A stretch of DNA of 64,000 nt from Loxodes magnus. Its lineage: Eukaryota > Ciliophora > Karyorelictea > Loxodida > Loxodidae. The translations under genes were made by a program, and so were the position numbers. The stretch is taken from positions 248,001 to 312,000 of the forward strand of contig CAMPDV010000206.1 of the NCBI GenBank assembly GCA_946699065.1, read 5' to 3'. Of the stretch, positions 46,800 through 58,790 are shown one piece after another. The notes under the pieces are model-generated. The model did no database searches. It saw only the letters and a program-made list of their open reading frames with translations, and was not told the DNA's origin. Numbering within the stretch: the stretch's first letter is position 1; each line of letters begins with the position of its first letter.

Positions 46800-49700
46800 A
46801 AATTATAACATGAGCAAGTCCCTTTTGTTCTTCTTTTTGAAAAGCAAAGTTTTTATAATTTAATTTAAAGATAAAATTTACTTAGCATTGCATTAGTTTA
46901 ATTAAAACAAGTTTCTTTTATTTTATTTTCTTTAATAGTTAAATAATATCAAATGCTAATTTTATAGATTTTAATAATAAGACTTTCGATTTAACTTATA
47001 TTTCAATATTATCCTCTTTTTTCTTTATTATCTTAATTTAACTAAATTATAACTAATATATCCCTTAAGCTCTCATTTAAAGTGATAGTGAAGGTTAAAA
47101 CATTTTTAAGATCATATTTCCTTATTTTTATAAACAGAGCTATAATTTTAAAATTGCAAATTTTTAGAAAATATTTAAGCTTCTAAATTGTATCCCTTTT
47201 ATAGTAAAATCTAGTAAGCAATATGTTTATTATAAATCGGAATTTTTCAGAAAATAATAAGTTTATAATAACAAAATTAGCAAATGCTAATTATTCCTGA
47301 ACTTTGCATTCTTTATCCTGAATGTTACATGTACAATTGGATATATTTGAATAGAAAGTTCTTCTATTCTTTGCATGCTATTAAAATCAGTCTTTTAAAT
47401 ACTCATTATGAAAGATAATATTTTAGGTAAACCAGTTTAGTTACTACTATTAGATATAAACTTCATAAAATATTTGGACACCTTTTGGAAATGTTTGCTT
47501 TAATCATTCTAATATTAAGGTTATTCCATTTTTTCAAATATCTACTTTATAAACTATACCATTAAGTGAAATTCTAAGTATTATATTGAAATGCATTATT
47601 TTCTATTTAATAAATACAATTTGGATCTTTTCTATGTATTCACTGCAACGAGTTGATTAAAAAGCTAAAGCAAACAATTTTAAAGGCTTATATCTTATTT
47701 TGTATAGCAGTATAATTTTTAATTCAAATCAAATTTTGTTTTAAAAGAGACTAAGCTAAATTAATATTTCTCACAATTAGAAAATTTTAAACTTCTCACT
47801 CACGCTTATTCTCTAAATCTTAATCTATCCATTCATTTCAAGAAACCTTTATATGATAAAATTAGTCTTTCATTATATATAAAATTGAAGCTTCATTTAT
47901 AAAGCAAAATTTATTAAGTCTATTAGTAAGGTCTATATTTTCTATCTGTAACATAATCTTATTATTCATCTAAAGTAAGTGAGATATTATTCTTTATCAA
48001 AATATTTTACTATGTCATCAAAATAAAATGGAACTGACGAATCACTAGAAAAATTATACCAATATAACCTTACAACTTAAAGTATATAGTTATAATTAAA
48101 ATCTATAAAAATGCACTAAAATCTCCTTTGATACATTCATTTTTGCATAATTTATACTTATTTTAACTTATAGAGCACAAGAACTATACTATTATGACTT
48201 AGAACTATGAGTTAATTTTTTCTAATTCAAAGCAGTTTATTCATAATTCGTAAAAAATGCTATGGCAAGATAAAGATATAATGATAATCTTATACATCTT
48301 AATATTAAATAAGTAATTAATACTTGCTTATGAAATATACATTTTACTTAAATTAGCTATTAAACTAAGTATAGAAACATTATTTTATTAGTTTGGCTAA
48401 CTTTGAATATTATTTTTTCTAAATTACTAGTAAAATATTAATATTTTTATTTTAACTTATGTCTTAAAAATCACTAAGTATCGCAATAAAAATGTTAATA
48501 CTATAATAACTATTAGATGATATATTATATTCACACTAAAGTTAATATCTTCTACTAGCATAGATTATAAAATAATCTTAAGTATCTTCATATTCATTAA
48601 CCTATAATATTATGTTTACTATAAATAAAAATATTCAAATAATTAAATCCTTATTAAGTAACTATTATAGCTTCACAATAGCACTCAATTTTATGATTCT
48701 TTAGTTAAATAATATAACCAAAATTTGAATTATTTGATTATTGGTTCAGTTTCTCAATTTAATAAAATATTTTCATTAAAATCACCATATTTGCTTATAA
48801 GTATTATGTGCATATACCTTAATCCAAGTTATATTGCACTTTATTATAAAAATGATAATAATATTGCTGAATTAGAACATTAATAAATGCTTATGTTAAT
48901 GTAGAATATAACTTACCAGCAAATAATATGAGAAGTATATGAAATAAACATAGATACAAATATAATAGCTTGTTCTTTAAGAAATATCATTACATCATAT
49001 TTGCATTATAGTATTCTATTTATTTTTACATTTACTTACTTTGTGATGCTTTATGCTAAATTTTTTCATGTATAAGAAATAAATTTTAGTTTTAAGTATC
49101 GTACTAAGTCGATTATATCCTTAAAAATAAAAAATAGCAATATAATTAAAAAAATAAAAATTTAGTTATATAAAGTATTTCAAAGACTGTATATACTAAA
49201 ATATTTGAAATTATTTTAGAAGGATTACACACTTATAAAAGCTTAAAAATAGTAACAAGACAAAATCTATAAATATAACGAAAATCCTTTTGAATTATAA
49301 AAAAGCTTTAAAAATTGGAAAAAATAATCTATTACTTGTCTTTTTCAAATTTGAGACGTAAATAAATTTAGCTAATCTTTATTTTGAGTAAAATCATAAA
49401 TCGAAGATTGAATTTGAATAAACTAATGGATTATTTTCGAAATCAAATAAGATTATTCGTTTTCTTTGTATGGAATAATTTTAATAATACTGTAAAGTTC
49501 AAATTTTATTTATTATTTGCTTATTGTATCATTACTCTTGCTTCGAATCACTTATTACTTTCAATTTTGCTTTTATTCTACATTTAAATTTATCAAACTT
49601 AATTAGATTTATTTTCTTTAAATTTTAGATATTAGCAATTTATTATAAATACTGCTAAAACTCTAAATAAAAGCTATTATCTTTTAATTATTAATGTTTA

Positions 49701-50094
49701 AGATCATTTGTAAAACTAACTTTTATATTTGCTGCTATTATAAAATATTTAAATTATGACAGTGGTCTTTATAATTGTATTTTTGTATCATATTTGAATT
49801 TTTAATAAATAAATAAATTTACGTTGATTCCATTATTTGGATTATCAAGATTGAAAAAGAAATCAAATTTTATTTCTAGTAATATTCTAGATATAATTTT
49901 AGCTTTATCTGGTCTCTTTGATTATATTTTCTTCATTTCTCATTTTTTGAAATCGAAATTGATTACTTTCTTTCTCTCAAATTTTTTAATTATTTCCGAA
50001 GACTTAAATTAGAAGGTAATAGAGAAAATTAAGATATTTAGCTAAATTCTCAACTAAATTAATTTCTTCTACATAAAACTTTTAATTTGTCTCA
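46800..50094. other. A+T-rich stretch
   Basis: About 3.3 kb without recognisable genes. T-rich frames around 49384-49800 give hydrophobic translations that I attribute to composition. Confidence 0.45.
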
Positions 50095-50390
50095 GTCATG
50101 TCTTTAGATATTTTCAGTCTCCTACCCTGATAAGCGATATATGAAGATAGAAGAACTCTTTAGATTCAGACTACGGTATCTATTACTCCAAATTTGATAC
50201 TGAGTCCCTAGTCATTTTCTAGAACAGATAGAGAGAACTCTCAAATAAGTAAGGCCTATCACACAAAGAATACCTCCTTAATATTCCATGGCGGTATCTA
50301 TTTCAAGAGTACTCTTAATTCATTCTAAAGTTCACAGGATTACCTACTCAGCTGATTAGAATACATCATCCATTTATCAGTTATATAATA
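50095..50390 (-). other. G+C-elevated island, possible gene relic
   Basis: One minus-strand frame translates to protein-like sequence (I-P-P-W-N-I-K-E-V-F-F-V; A-Y-Q-G-R-R-L-K-I) but contains three TGAs. No family recognised. The base composition stands out from both flanks. Confidence 0.25.
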
Positions 50391-51177
50391 ATTTTATTGT
50401 AAACTAAAAATAAATAAGTTAAAACTATGTTTACTATTCAATCAATTTACAGATGCTTAGTTACTTCTATATTTTAAATAAACTAATTCTATTAAATTTA
50501 ATTTTATGATATTTTAGAAATAAACACTACTTTTCTCTTGAATGCTCTATGTTAAACTTTAAATAAATCTACTTACAACTAATTAAAAAATTTATACATT
50601 AAGCAGCATATTATGTATAAGTATTAAGTAAGCATCTAATTCCAATTTTTTCTGAGTCTAAATAATAAATAAGTTTAGAAAGCTCCCCATACAATAAACA
50701 TTTTAGCCAAAAGCACTTGGTAATATTTAATTTCAACAGGAAGATAAGTTAGTTGTAGTCAAATTAAAAAATATTATCCTTGATTTTATAATAATGATAC
50801 CACTTAGAAAATCTATCATTACTTTATAAAAAATTCCTATTTTTATATAGCTAAAAGATAAAAATTTGTTATTCCTCGAAATTATCCACTTAGAAGTAAA
50901 AGAAAAATCCCTAAAATATATAATAGAATCCTCTATAATTTTGATAAATCATATTTCAGTAAAGATATAATAATAGAGTATTGAAATTAGATATTTAAAT
51001 CTAGGAAAATATTTATTTAATTTAGTAAATAATTAGCTTATACTTAATAAATTATAAAAGAGGCATCTATTTAGATTCAAAAAGATTATCTATCATAATT
51101 TTAGTTTAAATTTATGTATCAAAAGGTTTTTATAGCTTTGAATGTAATCTGAAGTATAGTAAATTAAAAATTTACTT
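50391..51177. other. A+T-rich stretch
   Basis: Nothing recognised between the G+C-elevated island and element G. Confidence 0.45.
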
Positions 51178-51190
51178 TAATTTAATCAGA

Positions 51191-52162
51191 ATATATAAAA
51201 AAATTGTTGAAGGTTTCAAGTCAGGCTTCTATACCACCTCTTCCTAAGCCAAAAAGGAAGGGAGGAAGCAAGAACCAAGTCTTAATAATCTTAACAATCT
51301 TCTCTATCACAACCTTAACCAACACTGAACTAACAACTTGGAATCTAACAAAACGAACGAAAGCCAACCTTGAAGAATATGCACACGGAAACTCAAACCT
51401 CAAGCGAGAAACCGAGGAAACAGATGAAGTCTGTTCTCCACCAGGAGGTATCAGAGTTCAACCCTTTTGGCCAGATGAGCATGGAGTAGCTCATCAAAGT
51501 GGTACTGAACCTCCAAGAAGAGGTCAAGAGATTGAAGAAGGACAATGATATGCTGATGGCAAAGCTAGACCTAACAGAAGGAATTGAGTCAAGACTTATT
51601 TCCTAAGAAAGAGATCTTAACGCCTTTTGGAATATCTCACAAAGTCAGACTAACGAATCCTAAAATTAGCTTTAGAAACAGACTGAACTGGATAACAGAC
51701 TCGGAAAAGTAGAAGAGAAATTGTAAACTTTTAAGAAAGAGTAAAGAAAAACTGGATCTATACAAATGGAAATCGAAACCTAGAAAGAGCAAACAAATCA
51801 AGGAAAATAATTCAAAATAAAAAAGAAATGTTTCTGCTGTGGAAGCGTATGATATTTTTATTTGAAGTGTTAGAAACTCTAATAGAAATAAAGAAACTAT
51901 TGGATAAAAGAACAACAAAAGAAGAAAAAAGAAGAAGCAAGAATGAAAAAAATGTATTGCAACCAGGATGGATCAATATACAAGATTAAGATGGAACCAA
52001 GGCAAGTTAAAGAAGGGAAAACCTGGAAAAATCCGAGTCCCAATCTCGCTAAAATTGGGCGATCCTAACTTTTATATTTAACATCAGGGAGCATGAACTG
52101 CTGTATTCCTGACGGGGTTGGAAATGTATAAAACGGAAAACTTAAAATTAATATTATTATTA
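51191..52162 (+). mobile_element. Gag-like element G, 13-bp target duplication
   Basis: TAATTTAATCAGA is duplicated at 51178-51190 and 52163-52175, and the 3' end is an (ATT)n tail. The N-terminus V-E-G-F-K-S-G-F-Y-T-T-S matches A and B but has lost its ATG (ATT). One early frameshift leads into a Gln/Ser-rich stretch, T-S-S-E-K-P-R, FNPFGQMSMEQLIKVV, a long coiled coil with A-F-W-N-I-S (TGG at 51628), the knuckle C-F-C-C-G-S-V-[TGA]-Y-x4-C with Tyr replacing His, and M-Y-C-N-Q-D-G-S-I-Y-K-I-K. It is the best template for aligning B, C and F. A standard-code ORF at 51204-51548 is an overlapping wrong frame. Confidence 0.8.
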
Positions 52163-52327
52163 TAATTTAATCAGATAAAAACTGAATATAGTTTTAGTTA
52201 TAAAATTTAAGTAGAATATAAAAATATATAAGCCTGCAAGAATAAGATAATAGAGTAACTATAAATGTTTATTAATTAAAGGTTAATATTTTAGCATCTA
52301 ATTAAATTTTTATCTTAAAAAAACTTG

Positions 52328-52370
52328 GATTAAAGTGCGCGTAGCACCTCAATAATGCGCAGGACTTTTT
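52328..52370 (+). repeat. Solo hairpin-like motif related to TIR inner ends
   Basis: GTGCGCGTAGCACCTC and TGCGCAGGACTTTTT resemble the inner-end motif of the TIR element (GAGCGCGTAGCACTC and TGCGCAGCTCTTT). No TIR or 19-mers are next to it, so it is a remnant or an independent copy. Confidence 0.4.
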
Positions 52371-55300
52371 AATAAAAGTAATAAAAGCAGGAAATGAAGG
52401 TAAGATAAAATAAAATAGACAGTATATAGATATATTTAATGAAAATAGAATTAATAGTTATGTAAATAGTTATAAATAAGCTAATGCAATAAAATATATA
52501 GCTAGTATAATTTACCATTTAAATGACTTTATACCATTTCTATTACTATATTAATTAACTATCACTATAACTTTATGGTTTCTAAAATTTGCTAATATAA
52601 ATTGAATTAAATTGAATTAGTTAATTAAAAATATATGAGATATATGATTAAAAATAATATAAAGGTATATATTTAAAATAATAATAAATATTAATATAAA
52701 TGCTAAGAGTATTAATAAACAATAATCTAGTTATTTTAAACATTTGTAGATAAATCTAATTTTTAGAATGATTTATTATTTATGAAAAAATAAAAAAGCA
52801 ATAAGTTTGATCATATTAATAGCTTGATTTATAAAATTTAGTCTATTAAATAATATAAAGGATAAATTTAAGCTTATATTAAAAATTAATTAAAACATAT
52901 AGAATAAATATTATTTAATAAATTTAGATTTAGCAAGAATTAGAAAGATAATTAGATATTACTATTAATCTATTCTTACCTTTATTGGAGATTCTTTTTA
53001 TACTTTATTTAATTCTTTTTCTGTGTTATTAAAGTTAAGGAAATTAGCTTTAAAGTTCTTTTTTATTACAAGTATTGGATTTATTTATTCAAAGTTACTT
53101 AATAGAAATAAATACTTTTTAGTATGTTTATTAAATTATATTTAGAATAAATTACTAAGATAAATTGTTATAGTTTTAACCTTTTAAATTCCACTTTAAA
53201 GAATAGAGCGAAACGAAAAAGAGTAATATTAGCAAAAAAAACTAAAGAAATAGTTCTAAAATAATAGGAGCAGGCTAATTAAATATAAGCTAAAAGAGAT
53301 TTATAGAACAACTAAGAGAAGTTAAGTAAATGTCTATATTTATACTGAATTTCTTATGATTAAGATAAAGATTAAAAATATAATAAAGTAATTAGATTTA
53401 AGGGAAAATAAATAAATGAAAATAGTTTTAAGATCAAAGTATAAGCATTTATAAAAGAATATTAGATATTCCTAAATCTAAAATTTAGGCAAAAATTCAA
53501 ATTTGTAAAGAACTTTAGAGCAAGTATAAGCTATTTATTGATTTGCTTTAATTTTACAAATGAGAGTAATTTAAAGCTTTACTTTTTACCTCTAGCATTA
53601 TAATATAATTAAATCGCTATTTAAGCTACTTTTTATATTTAATTTAAATGAATATAGTAAATCTCCTTTTATTTTTTGTTTAAAGAGGAAAAAGAAATCT
53701 ACCTAATTTTCTCAACTGATTTAATAATTAATTAAGAGTAAAAGAATTGAAAATTTAATCTCAATAATGCTATGAAATAGTTCTATCTATTAAAGATTTA
53801 CATTCTATCGATATCTTTAAAAAAGACTTAAAGGTTATAAAAAGGGAAAAATTACATTAAAAAGGCTTTAATAGACTAAAAGTTGATTAAAGCAAAATTA
53901 GGAAACTGATGCTAATGATATTTTTAATTTTAAGTTTAATATTTTATTTAAAAAAATTGTTAATTTTATAACTAAGAATTGAAGGAATTCAACTAAGCTT
54001 TTAAGCAGTTACTATGTATTTTTTATAAACTCTATGCTTCCAATTTTCTTTCTTTTATTTACCCATATAAAAGTTTGAAGAAAACTGAACTATTTAAAAT
54101 ATTGATTTGATATTATCTATTAAATGATTAAGAAAGAGAAAAATAAATTAATAATAGTCATTAGCTAAATTAATATCTTTCATCTATTTTTATTTATCAA
54201 ACTTAGAAAATAAGAACCAATTTTAAGCTACAGCAAAAGTAGATTGAATAGCTTTTTAAACTAAGCTAGAATTAGTTATAGTCTAATAATAATATTGTTA
54301 TTATATCAACTTTAGCAGATTTAATTTAATATCCATTTGCTCTTTTATTAGTAATATTCTTTTTTATTTTATTTTTGTTTAACAATAAACTTAAAGATGA
54401 TAATTAGAACTATCACTACTTTTAATAAAATGTATAAATCATGATTTAGAAAGGTAAAGTATTTAGCATTTAATTAAGAATATTAACTTAATAAGCAAAT
54501 TCTAATTAATGAATTGTTCTTAAAAATGTGTTTCTTTTTTATTAGTCTACTCTAGCTTAAAGTCTAAATAATATTAAACTAAATATAATTTTCCTAAGTA
54601 AATGAGTATCCAAATATTTTACACTATCTATATATATTGTGATGATCCTTTACAGCATTTGCATTTACTTTACTATTTCCCACTTTTATCTAAATTGTTC
54701 TTAGTATCTATCAAATCTGATTTGTTATTAAAAGGATTTAATACAAAAATTAAATAAATGTGATACTAATAATTTAAAGGAAAAGTTAAAAGCAATTTAA
54801 GGTTTGATAAGCTTAGTTTATACTACTCTAAATAACTAGATCAAGTTATAAAGCATAAAGTTAATAAGAAAGATCTTGCTATAGTATAAACGTTTTTCTC
54901 TTAAAGATAAACTTGTAAATCTACCCTTAGAAATAAATATAGGCAATGCCATTATTCAGATTATCATAACTATATAATTTACATTCAAAGGAAATAGGCT
55001 ATTAGTAATATTATATTCTTAATACTGAATGCTTATATTATAATACTCCTAACATCTTCTTTAAATAAATAGATGCTTAAAGCCAGCAAAATACATAAAT
55101 GCACTAATTTTAATTTAACATAACTTCTATAACTAAACAATTAAAAACAAGAGACTATCTAATTTATTAGCTTCTTGTAGCTAGAGAAACTAAAGTATTA
55201 TCAATTAAAAGTATCAAAAGAAAGATAAAGCAAGACTCAAATATAATTAAGCTATATGGAAGTATTACTATCTTAATATACTTTTATTGTAAGTATCTAA

Positions 55301-55425
55301 GATGTGAAAAGAGAGTAATTCATGTTATAAGATCTATTATGGGAAGCTGTATTTAATTTTTATTTAATATACTAACTTAGAATCAAAAGCTATAACAGTT
55401 AGTATTTTAATTGAAATAGTTCATT
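52371..55425. other. A+T-rich stretch
   Basis: About 3 kb of very A+T-rich DNA. I see no gene, repeat array or RNA structure in it. Confidence 0.5.
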
Positions 55426-57263
55426 TCAATCGTTACTCTACCTAATTTAAATTTATTAAGAACTGTGAAGCTTATAAAAGATAGAAAAATTAAAATAGCG
55501 CTAATATTTTAAAAGCTTAAGATGATAATTTAAGTGTTAAGAGTAATAAAGTGAGTCAAATATCTTGTAATCGAAGTTCTAATTCTGAATTAACTCACTA
55601 AGCTCGTTGAAATTTACTTATAGTTTACTCTTTATTCCATTCATGAATTCATTTCTAGTTAACTACTATTTCTTGTTCAAGTCAAACTCTTTTAGAAGTT
55701 TTACGAGAGCTTTTTGTTATTCTTTACGAAATTAGGGAATTCTGGAAATGCTTTAGAACTAGATTAAGTTTTCTTGATCCTATATAAAAAATTACTATAT
55801 CCATCCATGAAAAAAGGAAATCTAAAGTCAGATCTATTTCTTGAGGACTGATTTTCCAGAACATATGCGTTACTAAGTATTCTAAATAAAAAAAATACCG
55901 CTGAAGTTAAATTCTCCATTTCCTGTTGTATCTATTACTGAGAACAACATCTTAGACAAAACTTCAGGCTCCTTTCCAGAAGAGTAGGTATCATAAAAAA
56001 TTTGATTGTCCTATTTGATGGTAAGCAAAATCTAATATAAATCCTATTCGGCTATGAAACCTTTCCCTTGCTTATCCACCCTTAAAAATGATTGCTCGTA
56101 TTTTATTTTTGACTGAGATTTAAATAGTTTCAAAACTTTGAACTAGAAAATAATTCTTTGCCAGATGTTTAGCTTTGAATATGCACTGAGCTTATAAAGC
56201 AATTCCCTGTTCTGTCTTTTAAGTGCTTAGTTAATCTAAAAAAATCCCATTTGTAATATTTATTCCGGTGTCTTACGCCTTTCTTTTTCAACCTGAAAAC
56301 ATTCAGTAAGTACATCGTAAAATGCTAAAGACATGTATTTTTTATTTTGCTATAGTAACTTTAAAATTAGTTCATTATTTTTACTCTTTTTTCCTATATT
56401 TTTTATTCTCATCCTTTAATCATGTTTTTAGGATGGTCACCTAAATCTATTTCTAGTAGAATTACTCCTATTGCAAATATGTCTACTGAACAGTTTATTT
56501 TTTTAGAGCCATCATACAGCTAATTAGAAAAGTAATAGTTTTCATCAAATTATCTCTCAGTAATTTTGCTTGAAGGCTGGCTTTCAAACGAAATTGCTTC
56601 TGTAAATCTAGTAAGTTTGATTATCTTAAAATTTTTTGGATTCTATATGAAAATATTTTCGCGTGTAAAGCCAAAAAGAATAGTCTTATTCTTACGAAGG
56701 TAGCGAGCTAAAAGAAAAAGAGAATAACCCAGTCAGCGAATTTAAGCTTCTTCAAACTTTTTTTATTGGTTGATAAGGTTGATCAATAAATGCTTAGGAA
56801 GCTAATCCATAACTAGGGTGAATTCATTTTAATCCTAGAAATATTCCATAGAAGAAGCTAAGAAAGGATGATCGAACTTAAACAAAAAATTGAGTTAATT
56901 CTCTACAGCTTTAGTATTTTAGCTTTTTAACTCAATAATTTGCTAAGAGAATTTTTGTTGGAGGGAATAATTAAGTACGTTTTTATATCGTAAATCATAC
57001 CTTTCGTTTTATATAATTACATTAAAAAAGGAAAAATCATCGCTCTATTCCTCATAAACAGAAATTTTTGTCTACATATTTTTAAAAGGAATTGATTTTA
57101 AGTCCACAAAGATCTTATTCCATTCTTTCATTTATTCTGCTGTTTAACCACTTAGAATTCAGAACCCTGAACTTTAAGATTGGTCCTTACTAAGTGAACT
57201 ATTTTCTTAATCCTAATTCTTAGCTTTTCTTCCCTCACCACAGCAAGCTAAGCCCGATCCCAT
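55426..57263 (-). pseudogene. CDPK-like protein kinase with EF-hands, broken
   Basis: On the minus strand, ATG 57263 begins M-G-S-G-L-A-C-C-G, a myristoylation/palmitoylation-type start. In the same frame follow kinase-like blocks: F-D-H-P-F-L, F-T-L-V-M-D, R-E-N-I-F-I-Q-N-P-K-N-F-K-I-I, and S-V-D-I-F-A-I-G-V-I-L-L-E-I. After a frameshift near 56415 come an R-R-K-T-P-E-Q-I-L segment and EF-hand-like loops (V-D-K-Q-G-K-G-F-I; I-D-T-T-G-N-G-E-F; F-D-L-N-K-K-Q-Q-L-T). This order (kinase, EF-hands) is that of calcium-dependent protein kinases. TGAs interrupt at 57161-57159, 56735-56733 and 56411-56409, and at least one more frameshift lies near 55800. The H-R-D and D-F-G motifs are lost. It is a pseudogene, or a pseudokinase with unrecognised introns. 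Confidence 0.6.
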
Positions 57264-57949
57264 TTTTATAAGATAAATAAATGAGATAATTGTTCATAAT
57301 TTTTATTTATTTCTCCTTTAAATTTAACTATACTCCTTAAAGTCAATTTCTTTACTTACTACTACATCACTTAAATAGTTTTTATTCTATACCTCAATGC
57401 AAAAAATCAAGTTTATAGTACTGTAACTAAGTAAGTTATTAAGCTTTTGCTATTAATTAATAATATTAAATATGATGAAGGATCAAGCTAAATTTAAACT
57501 AAAGGAACAACTATTAAAATCAAATATATTAAATTAACAATACGATAGCATTTTTATTTATCGCCTCTGCTAGATTTATTAACATTTTTGCTTATATAAT
57601 TAGGGATAAAAAAAGATTTTATAGTATTCTGTAGCAGCAAAAATTAAATTTGATTTATACTGAAAAATTATGATAAAATTAGACTTTAATACTTAGAATA
57701 TTTCTGCTTATTTTCAAGTCAGTTTTCATCATAAGAATGTTTATGAGAGTATTCATCTTGGAACTTATAATATTGTATAACTAAGAATTTAATACTTCCT
57801 ATAGCTTAAATAAATTAAATGAAAATGATATATTTATTATTTTAGATTTATAGAAATAGAGATAAAAGAAGAGTAAAAGATTATATAATCAATACCTACT
57901 AGTATTTACCTTGTATAAATTTAATTTCCTAGAATAGCCCTTTATCCAG
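57264..57949. other. A+T-rich stretch
   Basis: The region upstream of the kinase-like gene. No promoter motif or gene recognised. Confidence 0.4.
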
Positions 57950-58790
57950 ATTAGTGTACTTAAAATATTTAAATATCTAATTATAAATTCCTGATTAAGT
58001 ATTTTAAAGCTATATATACTAAAATTTTATTATAAGTTCTTTTAACGAAATCATATATTTTCAGCTCTGAAAGTTCTGGTTTATATGGAATTTTAGATAC
58101 TCTAATAATTTAATTTACTTAGCAATATACTAATAGGGGTTTTACTTTCATTATCTTTATAAATTTGCCAATCATTTTCCATTATAATGATTTCTCCTAT
58201 TCAATATATTGCCTTATATTTTTTATCTGCTTTTATTTCGATAAAATCTCTATGCTTCTAGTATCTAATTTTATCAATTTTAGCAAGTATATTTTCGAAT
58301 TTCTTAGATTTTTTTCTTATCATACGAATTATTCTAATTCTAACTCAATAATAGCTTTTTAATCTAATTTTCAAAGAATTTGTTTCTGCTTCTATCTAAT
58401 TTTTGATTTAATTATCTCATTTCCTTTTTAACTCTTTTTAAACTAGATGATTTATTATATTCTATTAATATTTCTTCCTATTAAGAGTTCTTTTTCTCTT
58501 ATGCTATTTATAATATTAATTTTCCTCTTTTGTAGTTCAAATATAGTTATTAAAGTAATCACTTTAATATTATTAATTTTGGTTTTATATCTTTAGTTTA
58601 TTCCTATAATAAATAGATCTATTAATATTGGAGTCTTTTCTAACTATCAAATTCTTTCCTCCTCCAACTTATTTTCTCATTTCTTGTCAAACTATTTTAT
58701 TATCTTATTCAGTAAATTTCCTCTGTAATGGAAATTGTAGGAATTTAAATATCTAAACCGATATTTCCTTGTTCGATATCTGCACCTTCA
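57950..58790 (-). pseudogene. Possible decayed coiled-coil gene
   Basis: The minus strand gives Lys/Gln/Glu-rich, coiled-coil-like translation in successive frames (E-L-Q-K-R-K-I-N-I-I-N-S-I; L-K-I-Y-D-F-V-K-R-T-Y-N-K-I-L), joined by frameshifts and TGAs. No conserved domain was recognised, so A-rich composition may explain it. Confidence 0.22.
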
